Positions 8,962 through 17,816 are shown, counted from the stretch's first letter. The stretch: DNA of 64,000 bases from Thalassotalea_H sp040779345 (GCA_040779345.1 JBFONU010000007.1:62001-126000); one strand, 5' to 3'. Made by a program: numbers and translations. The notes: generated by a model from the letters alone, not told the origin.

Positions 8962-9534
8962 TTAATCAACCTTAATCCACTCATGCTCTTTGCAAAGCAG
9001 TTGCACATCTTCATGACTTAACGGTTGTTTAACCAGTGCACAAAAAAATCGCCCATCGCTGTGTTTTTGATTATGCCGACATGAATGGCAAACCCCGAAA
9101 GATTTCATATCATTCGATTTAATCAACGAAAATAGTAGCTGATTTAATGCCTCAGAAATTTTCTCCTGCTGATTGATTGATAGATCATGACAAGCGTTAG
9201 TGAACATTTTAGTGGGAATATTAATCCGTAAAATATCATGGCCCGCCTCTGTAACTTTTATATGAGAAATTCGCTTATCATTCTCATCAGGCACTTTGTT
9301 GACAAGCCCTTTGTTTTCAAGCGTTTTAATCGTTTGCGACACAGTCCCTTTGGTTTGTCCTAAATATTCAGTCACTGCCATTGGCGTATCTGAAAATTTA
9401 TTACAACAGGAAAGGTAATTCAGCACTTCTAACTGCACAGGCTGCAACCCTTCTACTGCCCCCGCTTGACGCGCGTCTACTTTTAACAACTCACCGAGTC
9501 GCTCTACCAATTGATATAGATGATTAGTTTTCAT
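8962..9534 (-). CDS. MarR-family transcriptional regulator with C-terminal cysteine-rich tail
   Basis: The winged-helix MarR domain (about residues 5-140) has the recognition region MAVTEYLGQTKGTVSQTIKT and the wing DENDKRISHIKVT. A tail of about 40 residues then carries four cysteines spaced C-x2-C-x12-C-x15-C (CHSCRH, FFCAL, LLCKEH), which could bind zinc or an iron-sulfur cluster or act as a redox switch. I chose MKTNHLYQL as the start because the in-frame extension upstream reads like non-coding DNA and would overlap the divergent control region. It is divergent from the lipoprotein operon at 9632 and probably represses it. The ligand is unknown. Confidence 0.87.
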   Translation of the reverse strand: MKTNHLYQLVERLGELLKVDARQAGAVEGLQPVQLEVLNYLSCCNKFSDTPMAVTEYLGQTKGTVSQTIKTLENKGLVNKVPDENDKRISHIKVTEAGHDILRINIPTKMFTNACHDLSINQQEKISEALNQLLFSLIKSNDMKSFGVCHSCRHNQKHSDGRFFCALVKQPLSHEDVQLLCKEHEWIKVD

Positions 9535-9540
9535 AACACC

Positions 9541-9591
9541 ATAGTATCGACTAAAAACTATATTGACAACGCAAAAATTAACCCTTAACAT
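9541..9591 (+). promoter_or_regulatory. Sigma-70-type promoter and candidate MarR operator for the lipoprotein operon
   Basis: TTGACA at 9563-9568 is separated by 17 bp from TAACAT at 9586-9591, a good sigma-70 promoter about 40 bp before the lipoprotein start. Just upstream, ATAGT (9541-9545) and ACTAT (9557-9561) form an inverted repeat, within which lies the near-palindrome TAGTATCGACTA. Its position next to the -35 box and between the divergent genes fits a MarR operator. Binding is inferred. Confidence 0.6.
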
Positions 9592-9631
9592 TGGTGTCGA
9601 CTCGAAACAATAATCAAACTAGAGAGATAGT

Positions 9632-11086
9632 ATGAAAACAGTATGGAAAAAAAACGCTGCTTTAAGCTTATTTATTGCGGCTTTATCAGCATGTAGTAAT
9701 GACACCAATACTTACACAATTCCCCCAGAAACAAATGTAACGGAACCTGTTACATTACCTGGAGATGAATATCAGGATGAATCTTTTGAAATACATAATG
9801 CTGAAGTAAAATATGAACCTATGCTTGATGCCTTTCTATTTACCCTTGAAGCAATGACAGATGTTGCTTCAATCGTGCCTACTGCTGCAGGACAATCTGA
9901 TGGCGCCCCCGTGCTTGGCTATGTATTTTTAACCAATTTAGCGCCAACCGATATTGGTTATTTAAATGTGGAAGGAACCGTTGCTTTAGCCGTAACAAGT
10001 CATCCAGATTTTGATGACACACCTTTATGGGATGAAGACAATAATAAGATATATGATGACGATGGCGTTGTTTATCACTCTCATTGGGTTGTACTTGAAC
10101 AGAATGATAAAGCGTCAGAAGGGCTAGCAGTAGTACAAGCTAACAGTTCAGATGTATTAACACCAACCTCGCCAATGGCAATGTACCTTGACTCACCTGG
10201 ATTCACCATATTAGAAAAAGGCAATAAATTGCATGTTGTGGTTCCTGCAAATGCGGTTAAACGTCGAGCTGACTTTACTTCAAATGCATTAACAGCTTAT
10301 TTAGAAGTTGACGCAAGTGGCGACTCTCTATTGCTGAAAGTGGAAAGAATTTACGACCAGTTTTCATCAGAATTAAATGTGTTACAAAATGACTTAGTGT
10401 TAGTAAGTAACTGGCCTAAAGCAAGTACGGAGGCAGAAGATGATAGCTTACAAATAGAAAATGCTTCAATCGATTATTTAGAAGAAATTGACAGCTTAGT
10501 CTTTTCTATTCAGACGGTAGGCGATGCTGCAACCAAAACAATCACACCACTAGGTCAGGTAGATGGTGCTCCTGTATTAGGTTATGTATTTCCTACAACC
10601 TTATCACCTGAAAGTGTTGGATTTAAGAATATTACTGATGCAACAATCGCTTTAGCCGTAACTACACATCCAGACTTTGATGATACACCATTATGGGATG
10701 AGAATAACAACAACAATTATCAAGACGATGGGATTGTATATCACACTCATTGGGTTGCACTAGTCGCTGATGACAACTCTACAGCGGGTTTATCAGTGCC
10801 TTCTTCGTTTAATGTAGAAGACTTGCCACCAACGGCACCAATGTCAATGTACCTTGATTCACCTAATTTCCATGCATTTGCGCAAAATAATTTACTACGA
10901 ATTATTGTTCCAGTGACAAGAACAGATGGCATGAGTAATTTTAATTTTGATGCTGTTACAGCTGGCATGAATGTTGACCTATCAGGAGAAGGGCCAGTGT
11001 TAAGAGTGAATGAAGTTTACGACATATTATCAGGAAACTTAAGTTTACCTTACTCAATTACATCAAAGTTACTTAGTGATTATTAA
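9632..11086 (+). CDS. Lipoprotein with two tandem homologous domains, function unknown
   Basis: A lipoprotein signal with lipobox LSAC places the mature N-terminal Cys at about residue 21, so the protein is anchored in the envelope. The rest is two clearly homologous units of about 190 residues (about 55-245 and 270-465). Shared blocks are DGAPVLGYVF, ALAVT-HPDFDDTPLWDE, an acidic D/N-rich loop, VYH-HWV, and PMSMYLDSP. The conserved Asp/Asn loops and the HxHW motif suggest metal binding, possibly calcium or a transition metal. I do not recognise a named family. It is the first gene of a three-gene operon with a 77-residue protein and a DUF2024 protein, divergent from the MarR regulator. Confidence 0.85.
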   Translation: MKTVWKKNAALSLFIAALSACSNDTNTYTIPPETNVTEPVTLPGDEYQDESFEIHNAEVKYEPMLDAFLFTLEAMTDVASIVPTAAGQSDGAPVLGYVFLTNLAPTDIGYLNVEGTVALAVTSHPDFDDTPLWDEDNNKIYDDDGVVYHSHWVVLEQNDKASEGLAVVQANSSDVLTPTSPMAMYLDSPGFTILEKGNKLHVVVPANAVKRRADFTSNALTAYLEVDASGDSLLLKVERIYDQFSSELNVLQNDLVLVSNWPKASTEAEDDSLQIENASIDYLEEIDSLVFSIQTVGDAATKTITPLGQVDGAPVLGYVFPTTLSPESVGFKNITDATIALAVTTHPDFDDTPLWDENNNNNYQDDGIVYHTHWVALVADDNSTAGLSVPSSFNVEDLPPTAPMSMYLDSPNFHAFAQNNLLRIIVPVTRTDGMSNFNFDAVTAGMNVDLSGEGPVLRVNEVYDILSGNLSLPYSITSKLLSDY

Positions 11087-11127
11087 ACACTCACTTTAAA
11101 TAAATATAAAACTTAGGAGATATTTAA

Positions 11128-11361
11128 ATGTCAGTTTTTAATGACGTTATACCTACTTTAAAAACATCTACACCTATTGAAGGAAGAGAGTTGGCGATAC
11201 AAATGGTAAGAAAAACCATTGCGGCGATACAACCTAATAGTGAAGTGCGACAAAAACTAAGGCCTGAATATGATTCAAATCCTGCACTGCTTATGCAAGC
11301 AGGACACATCATAGCCATAGAGTTTCAAACCATTGCAGCTGCAAATAATTATTGGAGGTAA
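11128..11361 (+). CDS. Small conserved-looking protein of unknown function (77 aa)
   Basis: The ATG at 11128 follows a good ribosome-binding site (TAGGAG). The protein has no signal peptide or membrane segment and looks like a compact helical cytoplasmic protein. It ends NNYWR, and the codons for WR plus the stop supply the GGAGGT ribosome-binding site of the next gene, indicating translational coupling. It sits between the two-domain lipoprotein and the DUF2024 gene in the MarR-divergent operon. I do not recognise it. Confidence 0.75.
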   Translation: MSVFNDVIPTLKTSTPIEGRELAIQMVRKTIAAIQPNSEVRQKLRPEYDSNPALLMQAGHIIAIEFQTIAAANNYWR

Positions 11362-11363
11362 CT

Positions 11364-11609
11364 ATGAAAATTCACGTTTATGATACCCATGTAAAAACAA
11401 AAACAGGTGACTATGTGCATTTTGATGTTTTAGTGAATGATGAACACGAAAGTAAAGCGAAACACTATGCTAAAAACTATATTGAAAGTCTTGGTATAGC
11501 GTCCGAAAGTATCGCGTTAAACACATGTCAGTTTTGTCACAGTGAAATTGCAAACCCTGAGGTGCAAAACGTAATTAAACAGCAAGGCTTTTACATTTTA
11601 CCGTTATAA
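11364..11609 (+). CDS. DUF2024 family protein
   Basis: The 81-residue protein reads MKIHVYDTHVKTKTGDYVHFDVL, followed by a helix, then NTCQFCHSE and a C-terminal QQGFYILPL. This is the pattern of DUF2024 proteins. The C-x2-C-H motif suggests a metal or redox site. The ATG at 11364 is preferred over an in-frame ATG at 11352 because GGAGGT lies just upstream of it, overlapping the stop of the preceding gene. No function is established for the family as far as I know. The operon context with a Cys-rich MarR regulator fits a redox or metal theme, but that is inference. Confidence 0.88.
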   Translation: MKIHVYDTHVKTKTGDYVHFDVLVNDEHESKAKHYAKNYIESLGIASESIALNTCQFCHSEIANPEVQNVIKQQGFYILPL

Positions 11610-11645
11610 AGCCTATAGCTTGTGTGAACTATCAGCTAAACACAT

Positions 11646-11672
11646 GGGAGTAGCGTCGCAAGTGCTACTCCC
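11646..11672. terminator. Hairpin between convergent DUF2024 and hydrolase genes
   Basis: GGGAGTAGC (11646-11654) pairs perfectly with GCTACTCCC (11664-11672) around a 9-nt loop. It lies 37 bp after the DUF2024 stop and 16 bp from the stop of the convergent hydrolase gene, so it may serve as a two-way terminator. Flanking T tracts are weak. Confidence 0.6.
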
Positions 11673-11687
11673 TAAATTGCTTAAACC

Positions 11688-12425
11688 TTATAGCTGATTG
11701 TTAAACCAACTCACAATAGTTGCGCCTAAATGAGTGTCTTTATCTAATAACGGATAACCATGGTCGCCACCTTTATAGGCAATAAAACGACTATCGGCAT
11801 TTTTTGCCTGTTTAAATAATTCTTGTGCACTGGTGTAAGTACCGCCGTCTTCTTCTGAAGCGATAATCAAGGTTGGCTTGTCAGCTAAAGTGTTTGTATA
11901 ACGTTCAATATTTGCTTGTCGCTGACCTGATGAGAAAAAGCTGATCACTTTTATTGGATTTTTTTCAGCGAGGTTAATCGCTTGAGAGCCACCACAACTA
12001 GCCCCTATCACGCCAATAACAGCATCACCAGAGACTTTAGATTTCAACATATCATGAGCTTGTTGAACATCACTCTCCCAATCTGCCGACATTTTTTGCC
12101 ACGCTGCACGGCGTTGCTCTTGCGGTAATGCTTGCACTTTATCAATATTAAATTCGTCATTCATACTTTCACCAAAACCGCGAAAGTCTAGACTTAAGGC
12201 ATGGATCCCTTTTTTCGCTAATTGTTCACCTATGTCGTTATACATTGAGCGATTGTAATTACATTGATGCAACATCAATACAGCACGATTACTCTTAATA
12301 TTACTCGGATAGTAATCAGCTTTAAGATCAAAACCATTAGCCGTTGTTAAAGTAAGTTCGCCTGCTTGAAGGCTAAAAGCGCCAATAAATAGTACAGCGC
12401 TAAAGGCTTTTGTTAGTCGTTTCAT
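11688..12425 (-). CDS. Secreted alpha/beta hydrolase, dienelactone-hydrolase-like, cysteine nucleophile
   Basis: A signal peptide (cleavage near residue 22, SLQAGE) precedes an alpha/beta-hydrolase fold. The oxyanion region is VLMLHQCNYN, the nucleophile elbow is IGASCGG, an acid is in ASEEDGG, and the His is in GGDHGYPLL near the C-terminus. The nucleophile is Cys rather than Ser, as in classical dienelactone hydrolase. The DFRGFGES block is typical of serine-type relatives, so the Cys is notable. It stands alone between the convergent DUF2024 operon and glpK. The substrate is unknown. Confidence 0.85.
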   Translation of the reverse strand: MKRLTKAFSAVLFIGAFSLQAGELTLTTANGFDLKADYYPSNIKSNRAVLMLHQCNYNRSMYNDIGEQLAKKGIHALSLDFRGFGESMNDEFNIDKVQALPQEQRRAAWQKMSADWESDVQQAHDMLKSKVSGDAVIGVIGASCGGSQAINLAEKNPIKVISFFSSGQRQANIERYTNTLADKPTLIIASEEDGGTYTSAQELFKQAKNADSRFIAYKGGDHGYPLLDKDTHLGATIVSWFNNQL

Positions 12426-12597
12426 AAAAATCCCTGTGATATTTTTTAATGATTAAATTGATTTTGCACCCCAAACAAAATAGCCGAACATGGTAACAAT
12501 GAAAATATTAAACCGTTAAATGGTAGACAACTCAGGTTAAACGAAATAAATGTGTCATTATGTGTCTGATAATACCAATACACTATTATTTAAATAG

Positions 12598-14073
12598 TTA
12601 ACTTTTTACCTTATTAATGGCTGATTTCCATTGCTGATAAAGGCTATTTCTTTGTTCAGAGCTCATCTTAGCCGTAAAGCTTTTCTGACAATGCCACAGT
12701 TTGGCTAATTGCTCGGTTGAATGAAATAGTCCAGCTTTAAGCCCTGCAAGATAAGCAACCCCAAGAGCCGTTGTTTCGATGATTTGCGGTCGTTCTACTT
12801 TAGCCTCTAAGATATCGGCAAGAAAATTTAAGAGCCAGTTATTGGCAACCATACCCCCATCAACACGTAAAACGTTTGGCCTTAAACCATCACTTTCCAT
12901 GGCTTTTTGTAAGTCTTTCGTTTGATAGGCAACAGACTGTAAGCCTGCAGAAATAATTTCATTTGCTCCACTATCTCGAGTTAAGCCCACTATTGCGGCT
13001 CTTGCACTAGGATCCCAATAAGGTGCTCCTAGTCCTGTAAATGCCGGTACTAGAAATACACCATGATCTATCGCTGTTTGTTCGGCAATGACTTCACTGT
13101 CAGCGGCATGATTAATTAAATGCATTTCATCACGTAACCATTGTATGGTTGTTCCTGCATTAAAAATGCTCCCTTCAATCGCATACGTCACTTCACCATT
13201 TAACCGATATGCAACAGTCGTTAAAAGCTTATTTTTAGAGCTAAGCGCTTGCTCTGCAGTATTAAGCATTAGAAATGCACCACTGCCGTAGGTACATTTT
13301 GCCATACCTTTTTCAAAACATGCTTGACCAAATAATGCCGCTTGTTGATCACCTGCCACTCCTAATATGGGTATTTCACCATCAAAAAAGTGCTCATCTG
13401 TAACGCCAAACTCATCCGATGAATCTAATACTTGTGGAAGCATGGACTTTGGAAGATTAAAAAGCTCGAGTAGTTGAGCATCCCAATCTTGCGTGTGAAT
13501 ATTAAATAACATTGTGCGAGAAGCATTAGTGGCATCAGTTACATGGTTTTTTCCGCCGGTTAAATGCCAGATCAAATAGCTATCGACGGTACCAAATAAC
13601 AGTTGTTCTTGTTCAGCTTGAGTACGAGCCCCTTTAACATTATCAAGAAGCCAAGCGATCTTGCTGGCTGAAAAATAGGGGTCGAGTAATAAACCTGTGT
13701 GACTTTTTATTAAACTTTCAGTCTCTTCAGAACGAATTGACTGGCAAAACGCCATGGTACGTCGGTCTTGCCAGACAATCGCATTATAAATAGCTTTACC
13801 TGAGGTTTTATCCCAAACCAAGGTCGTTTCACGTTGATTCGCAATACCTATCGCACTTATATCTGAGGCGAAAATATTGTTATCAATTAACACCTTTTTA
13901 CAGCTTCGCAATACCGTTTGTAAAATATCATCAGGATCATGCTCAACCCAGCCATCTTTAGGGAAATGCTGTTTGAATTCTTCTTGTGCACTAGCCAAAA
14001 ACATCCCTTTTTCAGTAAATAAAATAGCACGAGAGCTGGTTGTTCCTTGATCTATCGATAAAAGATATTTCAC
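12598..14073 (-). CDS. glpK: Glycerol kinase
   Basis: GlpK phosphorylates glycerol to sn-glycerol 3-phosphate with ATP in the cytoplasm. The 491-residue length and motifs fit FGGY kinases of the GlpK type: DQGTTSSRAILF at the N-terminus, WQDRRT, GVAGDQQAALFGQ, a substrate region GAPYWDPSARAAIVGLTR, and LRVDGGMVANNW for ATP binding. No glpF or glpD is adjacent, so the gene is a stand-alone unit, with about 180 bp to the divergent CheX-REC gene. The 172-bp gap toward the hydrolase gene shows nothing clear. Confidence 0.97.
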   Translation of the reverse strand: MKYLLSIDQGTTSSRAILFTEKGMFLASAQEEFKQHFPKDGWVEHDPDDILQTVLRSCKKVLIDNNIFASDISAIGIANQRETTLVWDKTSGKAIYNAIVWQDRRTMAFCQSIRSEETESLIKSHTGLLLDPYFSASKIAWLLDNVKGARTQAEQEQLLFGTVDSYLIWHLTGGKNHVTDATNASRTMLFNIHTQDWDAQLLELFNLPKSMLPQVLDSSDEFGVTDEHFFDGEIPILGVAGDQQAALFGQACFEKGMAKCTYGSGAFLMLNTAEQALSSKNKLLTTVAYRLNGEVTYAIEGSIFNAGTTIQWLRDEMHLINHAADSEVIAEQTAIDHGVFLVPAFTGLGAPYWDPSARAAIVGLTRDSGANEIISAGLQSVAYQTKDLQKAMESDGLRPNVLRVDGGMVANNWLLNFLADILEAKVERPQIIETTALGVAYLAGLKAGLFHSTEQLAKLWHCQKSFTAKMSSEQRNSLYQQWKSAINKVKS

Positions 14074-14256
14074 ACTTTCTACTCCTTTTAATCATCTCTG
14101 TAATAGTTAAAAGCTAGCACATAATAGGCACTTTTTTTAACAATCCCCCTGTTAAGCACTCCTTAAAATCATGAGTACTGAAATGGTTTACCTTGCAAAA
14201 ATTAAACGGCTTTAGTAGGTTAAGCCTACAATAAAAAAAACAACACTAGGTAATTC

Positions 14257-15201
14257 ATGTCTATCGATACAATTTATAAAGTGACTTTACACCCTTTCAT
14301 CAATGAGTCTATTGCTAGTTTAAAATCCATGACGAGTTTGTCAGGTAGTTCAAGTGATGCTTTTATGGACAAAGTAGAAGACTTTCGTTTTAAAGGTTAT
14401 GCGGTTTGTTCAAATATCACTGGCTGTTTAGATGGCGTTATTATGATGCATCATTATCCAGAAACCGCGGTAGCCATTGGTAACTCTGTCTGTCAAAACA
14501 TGTTCGATGAAGCCTATGACTATAAAGAAATCAATGAAGAACTCAGTAATGCATTGGCTGAATGGGGTAATACAATTGTTGGTCGTGCTACAGACTTACT
14601 CAGTCGCAACAACCTCACGTTTGATTTTTCTAGCCCATATTTTATTCATAACTTTAATGATATGGAAAAATACCTTGAAGGTGTTAAAGAAATTGTAGCT
14701 GTACCGATTACCGTTGAAGGTGTTGGGCGATACTATTTTAATTTGCTAGTTCGCAATGTTAATTTTCAAACGACCAACGTGGAAAGAGAGCAAAGTACTG
14801 GCATTTCTAACCCTCATACCAAAGCATTACCACAAGAGAGTAAAATATTACTTGTTGACGATAGTGCGATGATCAGAAAAGCGTTGAAACGATTTTTATT
14901 AGGATTAGGCTATTCAAACGTTATCGAAGCTGATGATGGAACAAGCGCGGTTGAAGCGGTTAAAAATCAAGCACCTGATTTTCTTTTTATGGATGTGGTG
15001 ATGAACGAAATGAATGGCGATAAAGCGTTAAAAACTATTCGTGCGAGTGGTTCAAATGTTCCTGTTGTGATGCTATCGTCAGTGACTGACCAAGCTCTTG
15101 TTGATGAATGTCAACAAAGTGGCGTGTCGGGTTTTATTTTTAAGCCGATCCAAGCAGATAATGGCGCACAAATTATCAAAGAGTATTTGAAAATCGCATA
15201 A
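14257..15201 (+). CDS. CheX-like phosphatase domain fused to a CheY-type receiver
   Basis: Residues 1 to about 170 resemble CheX-type chemotaxis phosphatases: helical start HPFINESIASLKSM, the GCLDGVIMMHHYPETA sheet, and the active-site-like helix with EELSNALAEWGNTIVGR holding the E-x2-N pattern. Residues from about 195 form a receiver domain (SKILLVDDSAMIRKAL, phospho-acceptor in FLFMDVVMNEMNG, signalling SSVTD, KPIQ). The protein thus carries a phospho-aspartate phosphatase and a potential substrate in one chain. It follows AGGTAA at a good distance and is monocistronic, ending in a strong terminator. The partner kinase is not in the window. Confidence 0.87.
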   Translation: MSIDTIYKVTLHPFINESIASLKSMTSLSGSSSDAFMDKVEDFRFKGYAVCSNITGCLDGVIMMHHYPETAVAIGNSVCQNMFDEAYDYKEINEELSNALAEWGNTIVGRATDLLSRNNLTFDFSSPYFIHNFNDMEKYLEGVKEIVAVPITVEGVGRYYFNLLVRNVNFQTTNVEREQSTGISNPHTKALPQESKILLVDDSAMIRKALKRFLLGLGYSNVIEADDGTSAVEAVKNQAPDFLFMDVVMNEMNGDKALKTIRASGSNVPVVMLSSVTDQALVDECQQSGVSGFIFKPIQADNGAQIIKEYLKIA

Positions 15202-15220
15202 AGCAGTTAACGTTTTAGTT

Positions 15221-15252
15221 AAAAGCACTTTAAGCAATTAAAGTGCTTTTTT
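15221..15252 (+). terminator. Intrinsic terminator after the CheX-REC gene
   Basis: AAAAGCACTTTAA (15221-15233) pairs with TTAAAGTGCTTTT (15238-15250) around a GCAA loop, followed by further T residues. This is a classical rho-independent terminator 20 bp after the stop codon. Confidence 0.93.
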
Positions 15253-15293
15253 CATAGGGGATGATTAATATTATTGCCTCATGACTATAGTCA

Positions 15294-15824
15294 TTAGATG
15301 ACTTCACTAGGCAATAACTCTTGAACGATAAGTTTTAATAAAAAGGTCTCACGTTCAATTGAAAGGCCTTTTTTCTCACTAGTCGCGATCGTATGTTCAT
15401 TATGTCTTATTGCTTCATAGATATTCAGCCAAATAGGATGCATGCCATTATCAATTTCATGTGTTTCTAAAGCGGGTTCGAGTAACTCATCATCAATCGT
15501 ACAGACATAACAATAAGACTGCATATGTACGATATCAAACCCCTCTTTGTGCCAAGGGCGATATTCTTCATATAAACCAAACGCTTGAATATTTTGCACA
15601 TTATGAGCACCTGTTTCTTCTTTTAACTCACGTACAAGGCCATCAATAATGGTTTCACCTTCATCGACACCACCGCCTGGTAAGCTGTAGTCATGATAGC
15701 GTTTGGTATAAAGCAGTAAAATATCATCGCCATTTAAGACAATAGCTCGAGTCGCTTTTCGGGTAAATGTTTTAGCAGAAAGATCCGAAATATTTTGATG
15801 AACAGTGGATTTTAATAAGCGCAT
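15294..15824 (-). CDS. Nudix hydrolase
   Basis: The protein carries a complete Nudix box, G-x5-E-x7-REL-x-EE-x-G (GVDEGETIIDGLVRELKEETG), near residues 52-74, on a strand that begins ATRAIVLNGDDILLLYTKRY. Nudix enzymes hydrolyse nucleoside diphosphates linked to other moieties; the substrate cannot be inferred. The 176-residue length is usual. It converges with the CheX-REC gene across its terminator. It is probably a single-gene unit: 180 bp separate it from the divergent periplasmic-binding-protein gene. Confidence 0.92.
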   Translation of the reverse strand: MRLLKSTVHQNISDLSAKTFTRKATRAIVLNGDDILLLYTKRYHDYSLPGGGVDEGETIIDGLVRELKEETGAHNVQNIQAFGLYEEYRPWHKEGFDIVHMQSYCYVCTIDDELLEPALETHEIDNGMHPIWLNIYEAIRHNEHTIATSEKKGLSIERETFLLKLIVQELLPSEVI

Positions 15825-16004
15825 GAATAATTATACTTTATTTATAAATAGACTTGGATAACACTAGGAGCATCCTAGCAAACGACGCTATTATAGCCAT
15901 TAACGCAACAAAATTTATAGCGATGAAACACAATATAAGTGCTCTTCATTTTCTTACACTACAATTTTATTCTATATTTAAAGTATATTTAGTCATTAAA
16001 CAGA

Positions 16005-16790
16005 GTGATAGTAAATTTGACTCACAAACTTAACCTAACATTTCAAAGAAAACCTATTAAGCCAATAATCATAAAAATAAGCTTTATGATTTATCTAATA
16101 AGTTCATCCGTTTTCGCTGAAAAATTAAATATAGTGGTTGGTTTAGCTAAACCACCTTATGTATTGCAAGAAACTGAAAGCGGATTTGAAATAGAGTTTG
16201 TGACACAAGTGCTAGCATTAATGGCAAAGCAGCCAAACTTTGTTTACGTGCCGTTCGGGCGCTCCATTCGAATGTTAGAGAAAACTGATATAGACGCAAT
16301 CATGACAGTTAATAGCAACATTATCAAAGATATAACGCTATTAACTGATATCTACATCACTTATCACAACGTAGTGATCACTTTAAAAGAAGATCAACTG
16401 GAGATAAATCACATTAATGATTTATCACAAATACCGATAGCCGCATTTCAAACCGCGAGTAAAATTTTGGGAGAAGAATTTAGCAAGGTGATTAAACAGA
16501 ATAACGATTATTATGAGATTGCAGATCAAAAACGCCAAGTAAAATTATTATTTGAGAAAAAAGTCAAAGCATTAGTCATAGATGTCAATATTTTCAAAGC
16601 ATTAAGTAAAATGGTTAATGAAAGTGCTGATTTTAGTAATTTTAGTGTTCATGAAGTTTTTGCCGAAAGTCCTTATCGCATTGCTTTTAAAAACGTTAAT
16701 AACATTAAAGGGTTTAACGCCGCTCTAAAAACCTTTAAAGGAACTGACAAATATTTAGCGTTAAAGCAAAAATACAATGTCATTCAGTGA
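16005..16790 (+). CDS. Periplasmic solute-binding-protein family 3 (amino-acid-binding-like) protein
   Basis: A signal peptide (hydrophobic stretch about 20-38, ending SSVFAEK) is followed by a family-3 solute-binding fold: LNIVVGLAKPPYVLQETESGFEIEFVTQVLA, then YVPFGRSIRMLEK. Such stand-alone proteins without transport genes are common in Alteromonadales and may sense ligands or be orphan binding proteins. The ORF begins at GTG 16005 with a weak ribosome-binding site. TTG at 16017 is an alternative. The ATG at 16086 would leave too short a signal sequence. No ABC permease gene lies nearby. Confidence 0.8.
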   Translation: MIVNLTHKLNLTFQRKPIKPIIIKISFMIYLISSSVFAEKLNIVVGLAKPPYVLQETESGFEIEFVTQVLALMAKQPNFVYVPFGRSIRMLEKTDIDAIMTVNSNIIKDITLLTDIYITYHNVVITLKEDQLEINHINDLSQIPIAAFQTASKILGEEFSKVIKQNNDYYEIADQKRQVKLLFEKKVKALVIDVNIFKALSKMVNESADFSNFSVHEVFAESPYRIAFKNVNNIKGFNAALKTFKGTDKYLALKQKYNVIQ

Positions 16791-16871
16791 TATTAATTAA
16801 ACGCTTCAACTCGTCAGATAGCCCTACTAGGCATGAGCTTTCATTCACTTATAAACTTAAATATTTCATTA

Positions 16872-17693
16872 TCACCAATGTATAGGATCCACCTGATAGA
16901 ACTGAGATAATTGCTGGTAAAGCTGTGGATATTGCTGATTAAACTGCAATGATTTTTCGAAAAACACCTCACTAGCAACGGCAAAAAATTCAGCTGGATT
17001 TGTCGCACCATAATAATCAAATATTGAGGGGACACCCTGTCTCGCTTTATTTTTTAACAGCTCAAACTGCGTGTTAAAAACGTCAGACCATGCCTGGTAG
17101 CTTTGGCCATTTTCTAAAATAGGCGCACCATTGGCGCGACCATTTTCCTGATCTAATTGGTGAGCAAATTCGTGAATGACCACATTATGCCCATCATCAG
17201 TAATTTGGGCACCATCGAGAGTATCTTGCCAAGAAAGAACCACCTTGCCAAAATCCCATGACTCTCCCGATAGGGCTTTTTTCTGTGTGTACTTTACGCC
17301 ACCGGCCCCTGTACTTTGTTGCTCTTTTACAAAGGCTCGAGGATAAACCAGTATGGTGCGTAATTTAGGGTAATAGTGTGTTTTGCGATTCAGAAGAAGT
17401 AAACATGCCTGTGCAGCAACTGTGACTTTAATTTCGTCGGTGATCTTAACGCCATTACAACCGACAAAAGATTTTTCTGTCAAGAATACCTGAATATGTT
17501 GTTTTAACTGTAATTGTAAATCAGCCGGCATTTTCCTAAAGTAAGGCACTCTGCGCTGTATAATTTTACGCCATTCTTTTTTAAAAGGCTGATTACGTAT
17601 TTTATCTCGTTGATACTCTCGCCAGTAGGGTTTTGCCGCCGAATAACCAATGAGTAATGCACCAATCAGGATCGGTAATAAGTAAGAGAGCAT
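16872..17693 (-). CDS. mtfA: MtfA-type zinc metallopeptidase (M90)
   Basis: The protein has an N-terminal membrane segment (LLPILIGALLIGYSAA) and the MtfA domain. The zinc site is HEFAH in VVIHEFAHQLDQENG, with a downstream glutamate region in NPAEFFAVASEVFFE. In E. coli MtfA is an aminopeptidase that binds the glucose repressor Mlc. No Mlc gene is visible here, so the partner may differ. Its 273-residue length is usual. It is 123 bp downstream of the Cfa-family gene on the same strand. I see no ECF-type promoter before it, so it probably does not belong to the stress regulon, although read-through is possible. Confidence 0.92.
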   Translation of the reverse strand: MLSYLLPILIGALLIGYSAAKPYWREYQRDKIRNQPFKKEWRKIIQRRVPYFRKMPADLQLQLKQHIQVFLTEKSFVGCNGVKITDEIKVTVAAQACLLLLNRKTHYYPKLRTILVYPRAFVKEQQSTGAGGVKYTQKKALSGESWDFGKVVLSWQDTLDGAQITDDGHNVVIHEFAHQLDQENGRANGAPILENGQSYQAWSDVFNTQFELLKNKARQGVPSIFDYYGATNPAEFFAVASEVFFEKSLQFNQQYPQLYQQLSQFYQVDPIHW

Positions 17694-17816
17694 ATTGGCT
17701 TAAGTTCACAGGGTTTATTATGAAATAGGTATTAAACAGGTCATTATCAAGCTTTATTATAACAACCCTTTTAAAATAGCTATTTCATTATGATTAACTT
17801 AACGCTCAATATGTCA

